A DNA stretch of 64,000 nt from Polaribacter sp. NJDZ03 (GTDB lineage Bacteria; Bacteroidota; Bacteroidia; Flavobacteriales; Flavobacteriaceae). A program made the position numbers and the translations under genes. The notes below the pieces were generated by a model. It was given only the letters and a program-made list of their open reading frames with translations. It did no database searches and was not told where the DNA came from. Location: positions 2,145,501 to 2,209,500 of the forward strand of contig NZ_CP079195.1 in the NCBI RefSeq assembly GCF_019263805.1, given 5' to 3'. Positions 26,979 to 37,107 of the stretch are shown here, in pieces (positions within the stretch are counted from its first letter, which is position 1; each line of letters starts with the position of its first letter).

Positions 26979-28241
26979 TTACACCAAAAATTGAAATAAA
27001 TCTGGCTTATCATTTAGGTAGTCGCCAAAGAAATTGTTTTCTTTCATTCTTTGAATTAAAGGAGCCAAATCTCTAGAAGATTTTAATTCTAAGCCAACAA
27101 CAGCAGATCCATTTGTTCTGTTATTCTTTTTGGTATATTCAAAATGAGTAATATCATCATTAGGTCCTAAAATTTCTGCTACAAATTCTTTTAACGCTCC
27201 TGCTCTTTGCGGAAACTTTACAATAAAATAATGTTTTAGGTTTGCATACAACAAGGCTCGTTCTTTAATTTCTGCAGTTCTTGTAATGTCATTATTACTA
27301 CCACTAACCACACAAACAACGTTTTTTCCTTTTATTTTATCAGCAAAAAAATCTAAAGCAGCAATACTTAAAGCACCTGCTGGCTCTACTACAATGGCAT
27401 CTTTATTATACAAATCTAAAATAGTCTGACAAATTTTACCCTCTGGAACCGTAATTACTTCTGACAAGTTTTGCTGGCAAATTGCAAAATTTAAATCACC
27501 TACTTTTTTTACTGCTGCACCATCTACAAAAGAATCGATGGTTTCTAATAACGTATTTTCTTTATTTTTAAGAGATGTTAGCATAGAAGATGCACCTGCT
27601 GGCTCCACACCAATTACTTTTGTTTCTGGCGATAAGTATTTAAAAACAGAAGACAATCCTGCAGACAATCCTCCACCTCCAATAGGCACAAAAACATAAT
27701 CTATTTTCTCTTTAGTTTGGTTTAAAATTTCTAAACCAACAGTAGCCTGACCTTCAATAACCTTTTCATCATTAAAAGGATGGATAAACGTTTTATTTTT
27801 AGAGTCACATTCTATTTTTGCAGCATCAGAAGCATCATCAAAAGTATCTCCTTCAATTACGATTTCAATAAAATCTTCACCAAACATTTTTACTTGGTTA
27901 ATTTTTTGATTCGGCGTTGGAGACGGCATAAAAATAGTACCTTTTATTTGTAATAACTTACAAGACAAAGCTACTCCTTGTGCATGATTACCTGCGCTAG
28001 CACAAACTATTCCTCGTTGTTTTTCATCTAAAGTTAAAGAAGACATCTTATTATATGCTCCCCTAATTTTATAAGAACGTACCACCTGTAAGTCTTCTCT
28101 TTTAAAAAGAATTGTTGCTTCTAGTTCTTTTGATAAATTAAAGTTTTTACTAAGCGGCGTCTCAAAAGCAACACCTTTTAAGTTTTCTAAAGCTTCTTTT
28201 ACGCTTTCTAAACTTGGGTAATAAATTAGATTTGTTTGCAT
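26979..28241 (-). CDS. ilvA: Threonine ammonia-lyase (threonine deaminase)
   Basis: 420 residues. A PLP fold-type II domain has the Schiff-base lysine K58 in VRSYKIRGAYNKM, the phosphate-binding GGGGLSAG loop, and VEPAGALS. A C-terminal ACT-like regulatory domain (about 335-420, HYFIVKFPQRAGALKEFVAEIL) allows isoleucine feedback. It makes 2-oxobutanoate from threonine, the first committed step to isoleucine, and links the thr operon to the ilv genes. It is last of the leftward ilv/leu group, 130 bp after ilvC, from which it is separated by a hairpin. A TAnnTTTG box (28246-28253, minus) lies only 4 bp from the ATG, which would give a nearly leaderless transcript if real. Confidence 0.95.
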   Translation of the reverse strand: MQTNLIYYPSLESVKEALENLKGVAFETPLSKNFNLSKELEATILFKREDLQVVRSYKIRGAYNKMSSLTLDEKQRGIVCASAGNHAQGVALSCKLLQIKGTIFMPSPTPNQKINQVKMFGEDFIEIVIEGDTFDDASDAAKIECDSKNKTFIHPFNDEKVIEGQATVGLEILNQTKEKIDYVFVPIGGGGLSAGLSSVFKYLSPETKVIGVEPAGASSMLTSLKNKENTLLETIDSFVDGAAVKKVGDLNFAICQQNLSEVITVPEGKICQTILDLYNKDAIVVEPAGALSIAALDFFADKIKGKNVVCVVSGSNNDITRTAEIKERALLYANLKHYFIVKFPQRAGALKEFVAEILGPNDDITHFEYTKKNNRTNGSAVVGLELKSSRDLAPLIQRMKENNFFGDYLNDKPDLFQFLV

Positions 28242-28258
28242 CGATCAAATGTAAAAAG

Positions 28259-28292
28259 AAAACCTGTTAGATTCTGAAATCTAACAGGTTTT
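28259..28292 (-). terminator. Terminator/attenuator between ilvC and ilvA
   Basis: AAAACCTGTTAGATT and AATCTAACAGGTTTT form a perfect 15-bp stem with a CTGA loop, followed on the minus strand by TTTTCTTTTT. It would end ilvC transcripts before ilvA, or attenuate readthrough. Confidence 0.75.
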
Positions 28293-28370
28293 TTTAATTG
28301 TATTATTGGGGGAAATGGTATTTTATTGAAACCTTAAATTAAGGTTCATTTTATTTTAAAAACGTACTTA

Positions 28371-29846
28371 TTAAGCAGTTTTTACAACTTTCATTGCTGT
28401 CATAGAAGCTCTTAGTTTTGCACCTACTGTTTCTACTGGATGATTTCTAATAATAGCGTTAATTCTAATTAACTCTTGGTTATCAACTCCGTTTTCTGAG
28501 CTAAAAGATTTACCAATAATATCAGTTTTTATATCTTTCATAAAATCTGTTAATAAAGGCTTACAAGCATGGTCAAATAAATAACAACCATATTCTGCCG
28601 TATCAGAAATTACACGGTTCATTTCTGCCAATTTCATTCTTGCAATTGTATTTGCAATTAATGGCGTTTCATGTAAAGATTCATAATATGCAGAAGCAGC
28701 TATAATTCCTGAATCTGTCATTGCTTCGAAAGATAATTCTACACCAGCTCTTACAAAAGCAACTAATAATGTTCCGTGATCAAAATATTCTTGTTCAGAA
28801 ATTTCATCAGTTGTAATTACTTGTTTTTCAAAAGCAGTTTCTCCTGTTGCAGCTCTCCAAGTTAATAAGTTTTTATCATCATTAGCCCAGTCTTCCATCA
28901 TTGTTTTAGAGAAATGACCTGTCATAATATCATCCATATGTTTTTGAAACAACGGACGCATAATATCTTTTAATTCTTCAGATAATCTAAAAGCTTCTAC
29001 TTTTGCAGGGTTAGACAATCTGTCCATCATATTAGTAATCCCACCATGCTTTAAAGCTTCTGTTACAGTTTCCCAACCATATTGAATTAATTTACCTGCA
29101 TAACCTGGTTCAATTCCTTCTTCAACCATTTTATCAAAAGATAAAATTGCTCCTGTTTGTAACAAACCACATAAAATAGTTTGTTCTCCCATTAAATCTG
29201 ACTTTACCTCAGCAACAAAAGAAGATTGTAAAACACCTGCTTTATGTCCTCCTGTTCCTACAGCATATGCTTTTGCCTCTGCCCAACCTTTTCCTTCTGG
29301 GTCATTTTCTGGGTGAACCGCAATTAATGTTGGTACTCCAAATCCTCTTTTATATTCTTCTCTAACCTCAGATCCTGGAGACTTTGGCGCCACCATAATT
29401 ACAGTTAAATCTTCACGAACTTTCATACCTTCCTCTACGATATTAAAACCATGAGAGTAAGATAATGTAGCTCCTTTTTTCATTAAAGGCATTACTGCAT
29501 TTACAACACTAGTATGTTGTTTATCTGGTGTTAAATTAATTACCACATCTGCAGTTGGTAACATTTCTTCATACGTACCAACTTCAAAATTATTTGAAGA
29601 TGCATTAATATAAGATTGTCTCTTTTGTTCTATTGCAGCTCCTCTTAAAGTATAAGAAATATCTAAACCAGATTCTCTCATATTTAAACCTTGGTTTAAA
29701 CCTTGTGCTCCACAACCTACAATAACAATTTTCTTCCCTTTCAATGCTTCTACTCCGTCTTCAAATTCTGAAGCGTCCATAAAACGACATTTTCCTAATT
29801 GTTCTAATTGTTCTCTTAATGTTAATGTGTTAAAATAATTTGACAT
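28371..29846 (-). CDS. ilvC: Ketol-acid reductoisomerase, long (class II) form
   Basis: 491 residues, the E. coli-like long form with a duplicated C-terminal knotted domain. The N-terminal Rossmann fold has [35 protein letters not shown] follows, and E/D metal ligands lie in [15 protein letters not shown]. It isomerises and reduces acetolactate and acetohydroxybutyrate with NADPH in Val/Ile synthesis. The ATG at 29846 ([18 protein letters not shown]) is preferred over 29903: the extra 19 residues ([13 protein letters not shown] and so on) have no counterpart in the family and fall in the ilvN-ilvC spacer. It lies downstream of ilvN in the operon. Confidence 0.96.
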   Translation of the reverse strand: MSNYFNTLTLREQLEQLGKCRFMDASEFEDGVEALKGKKIVIVGCGAQGLNQGLNMRESGLDISYTLRGAAIEQKRQSYINASSNNFEVGTYEEMLPTADVVINLTPDKQHTSVVNAVMPLMKKGATLSYSHGFNIVEEGMKVREDLTVIMVAPKSPGSEVREEYKRGFGVPTLIAVHPENDPEGKGWAEAKAYAVGTGGHKAGVLQSSFVAEVKSDLMGEQTILCGLLQTGAILSFDKMVEEGIEPGYAGKLIQYGWETVTEALKHGGITNMMDRLSNPAKVEAFRLSEELKDIMRPLFQKHMDDIMTGHFSKTMMEDWANDDKNLLTWRAATGETAFEKQVITTDEISEQEYFDHGTLLVAFVRAGVELSFEAMTDSGIIAASAYYESLHETPLIANTIARMKLAEMNRVISDTAEYGCYLFDHACKPLLTDFMKDIKTDIIGKSFSSENGVDNQELIRINAIIRNHPVETVGAKLRASMTAMKVVKTA

Positions 29847-29948
29847 TTTTATTGTTTTTGTTTGTTGATTAGAGCAAGGAAAAGAGAAAAAAGATTTAAA
29901 CATGATCTTTATTTCTGTTTTCTATAATCGCTACTCTTTTATCTTTAT

Positions 29949-30479
29949 TTAGTTGTTGTATGTTTCTAGTAATGCTGAAATTTTCATTTCTTCTTTAGTA
30001 ATAGCAACACGTCCTGAACGTGTATATTGCATAATACCAAAAACGCTTAATTGATCGTATAATGCTACTATTTCTTCTTTTTTTCCTGATTTTTCCAATA
30101 CAAAAAATTCTGTATTTACAGTAACAATTCTTGCGTGGCTCTTTTTAATGATATTCTGAATTTGAGGTTCTTCAAATAACAATTCAGATTTAATTTTAAA
30201 CAACCCAGAAATCTGATAAATTGTTTCATCATCATTATGATAATACGCTTTAATAACCTCTACTTGCTTCTCTATCTGACCGATAATTTTCTTAATATTT
30301 TCCTCTGTCATACTTACAACAATGGTAAATTTAGAAACACCCGGTATTTCTGATGGAGACGTATTTAAACTCTCTATATTTATGTGTCTTCTTTGGAAAA
30401 TTGCCGAAATTCTGTTCAACAATCCAATATTATTTTCAGTATAAATAGATACTGTGTAAAATTGTTTTTCTGTACTCAT
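29949..30479 (-). CDS. ilvN: Acetolactate synthase small (regulatory) subunit
   Basis: 176 residues. The N-terminal ACT domain (about 8-80, YTVSIYTENNIGLLNRISAI...GVSKFTIVV) binds valine. A C-terminal small-subunit domain (about 85-160) follows. It confers feedback inhibition on IlvB. It sits between ilvB and ilvC; an 87-bp spacer to ilvB contains a palindromic repeat. Confidence 0.93.
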   Translation of the reverse strand: MSTEKQFYTVSIYTENNIGLLNRISAIFQRRHINIESLNTSPSEIPGVSKFTIVVSMTEENIKKIIGQIEKQVEVIKAYYHNDDETIYQISGLFKIKSELLFEEPQIQNIIKKSHARIVTVNTEFFVLEKSGKKEEIVALYDQLSVFGIMQYTRSGRVAITKEEMKISALLETYNN

Positions 30480-30501
30480 AATAATAAATTTGAATGTCTG
30501 G

Positions 30502-30546
30502 TCGAGCGCAGTCGAGACCTAAATAATACCTCTCGACTGCGCTCGA
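30502..30546. repeat. Palindromic repeat between ilvB and ilvN
   Basis: TCGAGCGCAGTCGAGA (30502-30517) and TCTCGACTGCGCTCGA (30531-30546) are perfect 16-bp arms with a 13-bp loop. The GC-rich stem is conspicuous in an AT-rich operon. Palindromes with the core CTCGACTGCGCTCGA are frequent dispersed repeats in flavobacterial genomes. Confidence 0.75.
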
Positions 30547-30565
30547 GGAGACAACTTATATAATT

Positions 30566-32299
30566 CTACTCTAACCTTATATCTGAAACACTTGCTCCTG
30601 TAGGAATCATAGGAAAAACATTTCCTTCTTTTTCTACACATACTTCTAAAAAGTAAGCCTCTTTACTAGCCATCATTTCTGCAACAGCACCCGCTAATTC
30701 TTCACGTTTGGTTACTTTCTTCGCTTTTATATAATACCCTTCTGCTATAGCTACAAAATTTGGATTCACCATTTCTGTAGATGCATAACGTTTGTCGAAA
30801 AATAACTGTTGCCATTGACGTACCATTCCTAAGAAATCGTTATTTAAAACAACTATTTTTACCGCAGCTTTTTGCTGAAAAATAGTTCCTAATTCCTGAA
30901 TTGTCATTTGGTAACCTCCATCACCAGAAATAGAAACAACTTCTCTATCTGGAGCGGCCATTTTAGCACCAATTGCTGCTGGTAAACCAAAGCCCATAGT
31001 ACCTAAACCACCAGAAGTAATGTTACTTTTGGTTTTATTGAATTCTGCATATCTACAAGCAATCATTTGGTGTTGACCAACATCACTTACAATTGCAGCA
31101 TTTCCTTTACTCTGAATGTTTATTTCTTTTAAAACCTCACCCATTGTAATCCCTTCTTTTGTAGGGTACAAATCGCCTTTTATTACTTTTTCATACTCAA
31201 TAGCGTATAAATCTGCAAATTCCTTACGCCATTCTGGATGCTTATTTTCATTTAACATTGGTAACAACAATTCTAAGCTTGCTTTTGCATCACCTAAAAC
31301 CGCTACATCTGTTTTTACGTTTTTATCTACCTCTGCAGGATCAATTTCAAAGTGAATAACTTTGGCTTGTTTTGCATACGTGTTTAAACTACCCGTAACA
31401 CGGTCATCGAAACGCATACCAATTGCAATTAAAACATCACATTGGTTTGTTAAAACGTTTGGTGCATAATTACCATGCATACCAACCATACCAACATTTA
31501 ATGGATGTGAAGTAGGAATTGCAGAAGCTCCTAAGATTGTCCAAGCAGATGGAATACCTGCTTTTTCAATTACGGCTTTAAACGCTTCTTCTGCTTCACT
31601 TAAAATTACTCCTTGTCCCCAAACTACTAATGGCTTTTTTGCTGCATTAATTAATGTTGCAGCAGCCTCAATTGATGAAACATCTATTTTTGGTAACGGA
31701 AAATAACTTCTAACTTTTGTGCATTTTTCATAAGAAAAATCGAACATTTCTTGTTGTGCATCTTTAGTAATATCTACTAAAACAGGTCCTGGTCTTCCGC
31801 TTTTTGCGATGTAAAAAGCTTTTGCGATTGCCTCAGGAATTTGAGATGCTTTGGTTACTTGACAGTTCCATTTTGTAACTGGTGTAGAAATACCAACAAT
31901 ATCGGTTTCTTGAAACGCATCACTTCCTAATAAATGAGAAAATACCTGACCCGTAATACACACCATTGGTGTAGAGTCTATTTGTGCATCTGCAATACCA
32001 GTTATTAAATTGGTTGCCCCAGGGCCAGAAGTTGCAATACACACACCTACTTTACCAGAAATTCTTGCAAATCCCTGTGCAGAATGCGTTGCACCTTGTT
32101 CATGACGTGTTAAAACGTGATGAATTTTATCTTGATACTTATATAATTCGTCATAAACTGGCATAATTGCTCCACCAGGATATCCATAAATTATTTTAGT
32201 ATCTTCTGCTATTAAGCACCTAACGATTGCTTCGCTACCAGAAATCCTTTCTGTAACTTTTGCTGTGTTTTGTTTGTTTTGTATGGTTTGCGTTTCCAT
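30566..32299 (-). CDS. ilvB: Acetolactate synthase large subunit
   Basis: 577 residues of a ThDP enzyme. The PYR domain has YPGGAIMPVYDELY and the catalytic-glutamate region RHEQGATHSAQGFARISGK. The central FAD-binding domain follows. The ThDP/Mg site is GDGGYQMTIQELGTI plus VVLNNDFLGMVRQWQ. It makes acetolactate or acetohydroxybutyrate, the first common step of branched-chain amino-acid synthesis. It works with the adjacent ilvN product. Confidence 0.96.
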   Translation of the reverse strand: METQTIQNKQNTAKVTERISGSEAIVRCLIAEDTKIIYGYPGGAIMPVYDELYKYQDKIHHVLTRHEQGATHSAQGFARISGKVGVCIATSGPGATNLITGIADAQIDSTPMVCITGQVFSHLLGSDAFQETDIVGISTPVTKWNCQVTKASQIPEAIAKAFYIAKSGRPGPVLVDITKDAQQEMFDFSYEKCTKVRSYFPLPKIDVSSIEAAATLINAAKKPLVVWGQGVILSEAEEAFKAVIEKAGIPSAWTILGASAIPTSHPLNVGMVGMHGNYAPNVLTNQCDVLIAIGMRFDDRVTGSLNTYAKQAKVIHFEIDPAEVDKNVKTDVAVLGDAKASLELLLPMLNENKHPEWRKEFADLYAIEYEKVIKGDLYPTKEGITMGEVLKEINIQSKGNAAIVSDVGQHQMIACRYAEFNKTKSNITSGGLGTMGFGLPAAIGAKMAAPDREVVSISGDGGYQMTIQELGTIFQQKAAVKIVVLNNDFLGMVRQWQQLFFDKRYASTEMVNPNFVAIAEGYYIKAKKVTKREELAGAVAEMMASKEAYFLEVCVEKEGNVFPMIPTGASVSDIRLE

Positions 32300-32371
32300 A
32301 TTATTTCTTTATGAGATTATAGAGTTTAGAAAATAGATATTAAACTAGTTTCATTACTATTGTTTTTTATA

Positions 32372-32398
32372 CCTACAAGGTTTTTGAAACCTTGCAGG
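32372..32398. repeat. Palindromic repeat between ilvD and ilvB
   Basis: CCTACAAGGTTT (32372-32383) pairs with AAACCTTGCAGG (32387-32398) across 3 bases, with one G-T type mismatch. It is another flavobacterial intergenic palindrome, in the 143-bp ilvD-ilvB spacer. Confidence 0.6.
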
Positions 32399-32442
32399 AC
32401 GTCTTGTCTCCCTTTTAATCTAGTTTCTTTATTCTATTTAAA

Positions 32443-34119
32443 CTACAAATCTGTAACACATCCTTTAGATGCTGACGCTACTGATTTAGCATATTTATAT
32501 AAAATTCCTTTGGTGTGCTTTAATGCTGGTGCAACCCATTTAGATTTTCTTTTTGCAATTTCTTCATCAGAAATTAACACATTTATAGAATTATCTTCTG
32601 CACTAATTCTAATTTTATCTCCCGTTTCTAAAATTCCGATTGTACCTCCAGATTGTGCTTCTGGTGTAATATGTCCAACCACAAAACCATGGGTTCCTCC
32701 AGAAAAACGACCATCTGTAATTAAAGCTACAGATTTTCCTAAACCTGCTCCCATAATTAACGAAGTTGGTTTTAACATTTCTGGCATTCCGGGTCCTCCT
32801 TTAGGTCCAACATATCTAATAACAACTACATCTCCTCTTTCTACTTCTCCGTTAGCAATACCTGTATTTGCTGCTTGTTCACCATCATAAACAACTGCTT
32901 TTCCTTCGAAAAGTAATCCTTCATTTCCAGAAATTTTTGCAACAGCTCCTTCAGTTGCAAGGTTTCCATATATTATTTGAATATTTCCTGATGATTTTAA
33001 TGCTTTATCTGTTGGATGAATTACATCTTGCTCATCAAATTCCATTGCTGCTACACTTTCTAAGTTTTCTGCTAATGTTTTACCAGTAACCGTCATACAA
33101 TCTCCATGTAAATACCCTTTATCTAATAAGTATTTCATTATTGCCGGTGTTCCTCCAATACTATGAACATCTTCCATTAGGTATTTACCAGATGGTTTTA
33201 AATCTGCTATTAACGGAGTTCTGTCTGATACTTTTTGAAAATCTGCCAATGTAAACTCAATATCTGCTGCATGTGCAATTGCTAAAAAGTGTAATACTGC
33301 ATTTGTAGAGCCACCTAAAGCATTTACAATTGCGATAGCATTTTCTAAAGATTTTTTAGTAATTATATCTAAAGGTTTTAAATCTAATTCTAATAAATTT
33401 TTAATTGCCAAAGCGGTTCTTTCTGCTTCAGATAATTTATTAGGGTTTTCTGCTGGTATTGATGAGTTATAAGGTAATGAGAACCCCATACATTCTATTG
33501 CAGAAGCCATAGTGTTTGCAGTATACATACCTCCACATGCCCCGGCTCCTGGAATTGCTCTTTTTATAATTTCTCTATATTCTTCTTCTTCTATTTCGCC
33601 AGCCATTTTTTGACCTAAAGCTTCAAAAGCAGAAACAACATTTAATTTTCTTCCTTTATAATTTCCAGATGCAATTGTACCACCATACATCATTATTGAT
33701 GGACGGTTTAAACGCAACATTGCAATTACGGCTCCTGGCATGTTTTTATCACAACCAACAACAGAAACCAATGCATCATAACTTTGAGCATTCATTACAG
33801 TTTCTATAGAATCTGCAATAATATCTCTAGATGCTAATGAGTAATTCATACCAGAGGTTCCCATAGAGATACCATCTGAAACACCTATTGTATTGAATCC
33901 TAAACCGACTAAACCTGCAATTTTGCTTTCAATCTTGACTTCTGCCGCCAAATTATTTAAATGCATATTACATGGGTTACCATCATAACCAGTGCTCGCA
34001 ATACCAACTTGCGCTTTCTGCATGTCTTCATCCGTTAAACCTACCGCATACAACATTGCTTGTGATGCTGGTTGAGATTCGTCTTGTGTTAATCTGCTAC
34101 TGTGTTTATTTAGTTTCAT
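32443..34119 (-). CDS. ilvD: Dihydroxy-acid dehydratase
   Basis: 558 residues. The Fe-S ligand motifs are [11 protein letters not shown] and [14 protein letters not shown], with the substrate/Mg region near MPEMLKPTS and [15 protein letters not shown] near the C-terminus. It removes water from dihydroxy acids to give the oxo-acid precursors of valine and isoleucine. It is the first ilv gene after the leuA-leuB unit, with a 456-bp gap that holds a terminator and a repeat, so it probably has its own promoter. Confidence 0.96.
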   Translation of the reverse strand: MKLNKHSSRLTQDESQPASQAMLYAVGLTDEDMQKAQVGIASTGYDGNPCNMHLNNLAAEVKIESKIAGLVGLGFNTIGVSDGISMGTSGMNYSLASRDIIADSIETVMNAQSYDALVSVVGCDKNMPGAVIAMLRLNRPSIMMYGGTIASGNYKGRKLNVVSAFEALGQKMAGEIEEEEYREIIKRAIPGAGACGGMYTANTMASAIECMGFSLPYNSSIPAENPNKLSEAERTALAIKNLLELDLKPLDIITKKSLENAIAIVNALGGSTNAVLHFLAIAHAADIEFTLADFQKVSDRTPLIADLKPSGKYLMEDVHSIGGTPAIMKYLLDKGYLHGDCMTVTGKTLAENLESVAAMEFDEQDVIHPTDKALKSSGNIQIIYGNLATEGAVAKISGNEGLLFEGKAVVYDGEQAANTGIANGEVERGDVVVIRYVGPKGGPGMPEMLKPTSLIMGAGLGKSVALITDGRFSGGTHGFVVGHITPEAQSGGTIGILETGDKIRISAEDNSINVLISDEEIAKRKSKWVAPALKHTKGILYKYAKSVASASKGCVTDL

Positions 34120-34293
34120 TTAATGTTTTCTTCAATTTGTTGTCTAAATTACTATGTTTCTCTGTTTTTATTGAATAAAATTCAATAACTTACTTTAAAT
34201 TCACGTGTTAAAAAAACACCCTAATTAACTGAATTTAAGTTAATTAAGTCTACTTAATTATGATACTCAATCTTTAAAATAAAATCATAAAAA

Positions 34294-34317
34294 AACCTTC
34301 CATTTTAATGGAAGGTT
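34294..34317 (-). terminator. Terminator between leuB and ilvD
   Basis: AACCTTCCATT and AATGGAAGGTT form a perfect 11-bp stem with a TT loop, followed on the minus strand by TTTTTTT. It probably ends leuA-leuB transcripts. Confidence 0.7.
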
Positions 34318-34472
34318 CGTTTATAAAAAATATAAATATCACTTCCCTATCAATTCGTAATAATTACGATGACGTTGATAATTGAAATACTATTTAATAA
34401 TTGTTTTTTCATTGGTGTAAATATTGCGATTTATATTTAAATACACAACTAATATTTTTTTTATTGATAGCC

Positions 34473-34567
34473 GCTTGCAAACAAGTCTAGCCCAGATTGA
34501 ATGGTCTGTTTGAGCTCTTTTTTGTTTTTCACAAAAAAAGCGAGTAATGAAAGCTGGAAATAGCTTC
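34473..34567 (+). repeat. Recurring 3'-end-associated element, copy 3
   Basis: Starts GCTTGCAAACAAGTCTAGCC and ends GAAAGCTGGAAATAGCTTC. CCAG near the start can pair with CTGG near the end, and a GAGCTCTTTTTT/AAAAAAAGCGAG pair forms the inner stem. It shares ends with the copies near mfd. Its 3' end lies 9 bp from the leuB stop codon, again facing the 3' end of the neighbouring gene. Confidence 0.6.
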
Positions 34568-34575
34568 TAAAAAAC

Positions 34576-35697
34576 TTAAATAATTGTGCTTTGTCCCATA
34601 TGAATATTTTTAAAATTCATATTACTATCTTCTTGGTTTGCAATATAATCTGCTATAAAATCGCCCACTTTTGCTGTGGAAGCCGAATATTGGTTTTTAC
34701 CTTTTAGATCTTGGGTTGTAATACCTAAATCTAACGATTTTTCTACAGCTCTCTGTATTGCGTCTGCCTCATCATGCAAGCCTAAATGCTCTAGCATTAA
34801 TGCTGCTGATAAAATAGATGCTAAAGGATTGGCAATATCTTTACCTGCTGCTTGCGGGTATGAACCGTGAATTGGCTCAAATAATGCGGTTTTTTCACCT
34901 ACCGAACTTGATGCCAAGATACCGATTGAACCACCGATTACACAGGCTACATCTGAGATAACGTCTCCAAAAAGGTTTTCTGTTAAAATAACATCGAAAC
35001 GTTTTGGATTTAATACAATTTGCATTGCTGCATTGTCTATAAACATAAAATCTAAAGCAACATCTGGATATTGTTCTCCTATTTTTGCAACTGTTTTTCT
35101 CCACAAACGAGAAGTTGCTAAAACATTTGCCTTATCTATTAAGGTTATTTTTTTCTTTCTATCTTGGGCTGCTTTAAAGGCTAAATGTGTAATTCTAGAA
35201 ATTTGATCTACTGTATAAGAACAAACATCTGATGCTTCTTTACCATCTTCACTTAACTCTTTTTTGCCAAAATAAATTCCGGCAGAAAGTTCTCTATAAA
35301 TAAGGATATCTGTACCTGAAATAATCTCTTTTTTAAGAGGTGAATTTTTGAGTAATTTAGGATATGCTTTTACAGGTCTTACATTACAGAACAATTCTAA
35401 TTCTTGTCTTAAACGCAATAAACCTTGTTCTGGTCTTATTTTTAAGGTTGGGTCATTATCGTACTTTAATTCTCCAATAGCTCCACATAAAATTGCATCT
35501 GCATTTTTACAGATCTCTATGGTTTCTTGCGGTAATGGATTACCCGTTTTTTCAATTGCACAAGCGCCCATTTGAGCTTCTTTATATAAAAATATATGGT
35601 CGTAAACTTCTGCTACCGCATCTAAAGCTTTTTTTGCTTGTGTGGTTACTTCTGGTCCAATACCATCTCCGGGGATTATTGCAATTGTGTATTTCAT
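34576..35697 (-). CDS. leuB: 3-Isopropylmalate dehydrogenase
   Basis: 373 residues of the isocitrate/isopropylmalate dehydrogenase family. IPGDGIGPEVT starts the fold, LRLRQELELFCNVRPVK binds substrate, and RELSAGIYFG, LIDKANVLATSRLW and ENLFGDVISDVA carry catalytic Lys/Asp residues. It oxidises and decarboxylates 3-isopropylmalate in leucine synthesis. The C-terminus ends with an extra MNFKNIHMGQSTII-like tail of about 15 residues beyond the usual end. It follows leuA by 103 bp. Confidence 0.95.
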   Translation of the reverse strand: MKYTIAIIPGDGIGPEVTTQAKKALDAVAEVYDHIFLYKEAQMGACAIEKTGNPLPQETIEICKNADAILCGAIGELKYDNDPTLKIRPEQGLLRLRQELELFCNVRPVKAYPKLLKNSPLKKEIISGTDILIYRELSAGIYFGKKELSEDGKEASDVCSYTVDQISRITHLAFKAAQDRKKKITLIDKANVLATSRLWRKTVAKIGEQYPDVALDFMFIDNAAMQIVLNPKRFDVILTENLFGDVISDVACVIGGSIGILASSSVGEKTALFEPIHGSYPQAAGKDIANPLASILSAALMLEHLGLHDEADAIQRAVEKSLDLGITTQDLKGKNQYSASTAKVGDFIADYIANQEDSNMNFKNIHMGQSTII

Positions 35698-35800
35698 TCT
35701 CTACTTATAATCTAAAATTATTCTGTTTATCAAAGGTAGTTGATTATTTTAAAATAGTGGTCTTAAAATTCACAACTACCCTCGAAGACAAAGTTTATTT

Positions 35801-36976
35801 CTAAGCTGTTGCTACTTTAGAGATTTTACCTACCTCTGTCATAATAGCATGAATATCATCATCTTTTACTTCTTTTTGCTTATCTGCAGTACTTAAAAAA
35901 GCATCATAAGCAACATCTAACTGAACTTTTGTTAGTTCATAACCAATCTTTTTGGCTCTGTACGCCAATGCAGCTCTACCACTTCTTGCAGTTAATACAA
36001 TAGCACTTTCTGTTACACCAACATCTTCTGGATCCATAATTTCGTATGTTTCTCTGTTTTTTATAACTCCGTCTTGGTGTATTCCAGAACTATGTGCAAA
36101 AGCATTTGCGCCAACAATTGCTTTATTAGGTTGTACCGGCATTCCCATACTTTCTCTAACCATTATACTGGTATCATACAATAGTTTTGTATTGATACTT
36201 GTTTCTAGGTTTAAATATGGATGCTGCTTTAACACCATTACTACTTCTTCTAAAGCTGTATTTCCTGCTCTTTCTCCAATACCATTAATAGTACACTCTA
36301 TTTGACGAGCACCATTAATTACACCTGCAATAGAATTTGCAGTTGCCATACCTAAATCGTTATGACAGTGGCATGAAAGAATTACGTTTTCTATTCCTTT
36401 TACGTTTTCACGTAAGTATTTAATTTTTGCACCATATTCTTCTGGCAAACAATACCCCGTTGTATCTGGAATATTTAAAACTGTTGCTCCTGCTTTAATA
36501 ACAGCTTCACATACTCTTGCCAAATATTCATTGTCTGTTCTACCTGCATCTTCTGCGTAAAACTCTACATCTTCTACAAAAGACTTTGAATAAGAAACTG
36601 CTTTTACAGCACGTTCTATTACTTTTTCTCTTGTTGAATTAAATTTGAATTTTATATGAGAATCACTGGTACCTATACCTGTATGAATTCTTGGATATTT
36701 TGCATATTTTAATGCCTCTGCTGCAACCTTAATATCATTTTCTACAGCTCTGGTTAAACCACAAACTGTTGCATTTTTTATAATTTTTGAAATCTCAGTT
36801 ACTGAAATAAAATCTCCTGGGCTAGAAACCGGAAAACCAGCTTCAATTACATTTACACCCAACAAATCTAATCTTTCAGCAATTACTAATTTCTGAGCTG
36901 TATCTAACTTACAGCCAGGAACTTGTTCTCCGTCTCTTAATGTCGTGTCAAAAATTTGAACCTTGTTATCTTGCAT
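35801..36976 (-). CDS. leuA: 2-Isopropylmalate synthase, short form without LeuA regulatory domain
   Basis: 391 residues. The catalytic HMGL-like TIM barrel has [16 protein letters not shown] at the start and the metal-binding HCHNDLGMA. The helical subdomain includes [14 protein letters not shown]. The chain stops shortly after the linker, so the C-terminal LeuA allosteric domain (about 120 residues in E. coli) is missing and leucine feedback at that site is not expected. It condenses acetyl-CoA with 2-oxoisovalerate. The ATG at 36976 is preferred to 37009, because the longer start falls inside a TAnnTTTG promoter box. A related acyltransferase such as citramalate synthase is possible, but the leuB neighbour favours LeuA. 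Confidence 0.88.
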   Translation of the reverse strand: MQDNKVQIFDTTLRDGEQVPGCKLDTAQKLVIAERLDLLGVNVIEAGFPVSSPGDFISVTEISKIIKNATVCGLTRAVENDIKVAAEALKYAKYPRIHTGIGTSDSHIKFKFNSTREKVIERAVKAVSYSKSFVEDVEFYAEDAGRTDNEYLARVCEAVIKAGATVLNIPDTTGYCLPEEYGAKIKYLRENVKGIENVILSCHCHNDLGMATANSIAGVINGARQIECTINGIGERAGNTALEEVVMVLKQHPYLNLETSINTKLLYDTSIMVRESMGMPVQPNKAIVGANAFAHSSGIHQDGVIKNRETYEIMDPEDVGVTESAIVLTARSGRAALAYRAKKIGYELTKVQLDVAYDAFLSTADKQKEVKDDDIHAIMTEVGKISKVATA

Positions 36977-37006
36977 AATTTCTGTAAAGATTATCTTATT
37001 TAAACT

Positions 37007-37014
37007 CAAATGTA
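37007..37014 (-). promoter_or_regulatory. -7 promoter element of leuA-leuB
   Basis: CAAATGTA reads TACATTTG on the minus strand, an exact TAnnTTTG, 31 bp upstream of the chosen leuA ATG. It also rules out the upstream ATG at 37009 as the start. No leader peptide fits between promoter and gene. Confidence 0.55.
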
Positions 37015-37107
37015 TATATTGAACTTAAAATAAATAGTTATTTTTACAGTTCCGTACGATTTCTAATATCATTTACAAAAACTTAAAAACCTAATAATAA
37101 GAGCTTT

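Larger units (their letters stand above)
34120..34575. other. 456-bp intergenic region between leuB and ilvD
   Basis: No gene is seen. From leuB outward it holds the recurring element (34473-34567), a stretch with no recognisable signal, a terminator hairpin (34294-34317), and an inverted repeat AATTAACT/AGTTAATT (34223-34230 and 34238-34245) that could be an operator for ilvD. No branched-chain leader peptide was found upstream of ilvD. Confidence 0.5.

Noticed and set aside
28246..28253. A separate promoter giving a leaderless ilvA message.
   Set aside because: TAnnTTTG boxes are frequent by chance in such AT-rich DNA, and the expected -33 position is occupied by the hairpin stem; kept only as a comment.
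29847..29903. Upstream ATG extending ilvC by 19 residues.
   Set aside because: IlvC proteins start close to MSNYFNTL; the extra residues fit only spacer DNA.
34120..34300. A branched-chain leader peptide upstream of ilvD, by analogy with thrL.
   Set aside because: Reading the minus strand upstream of ilvD gives only a four-codon MILF frame and no Leu/Ile/Val-rich peptide.
36977..37009. Upstream ATG extending leuA by 11 residues.
   Set aside because: It falls within a TAnnTTTG promoter box, so the message would start downstream of it.
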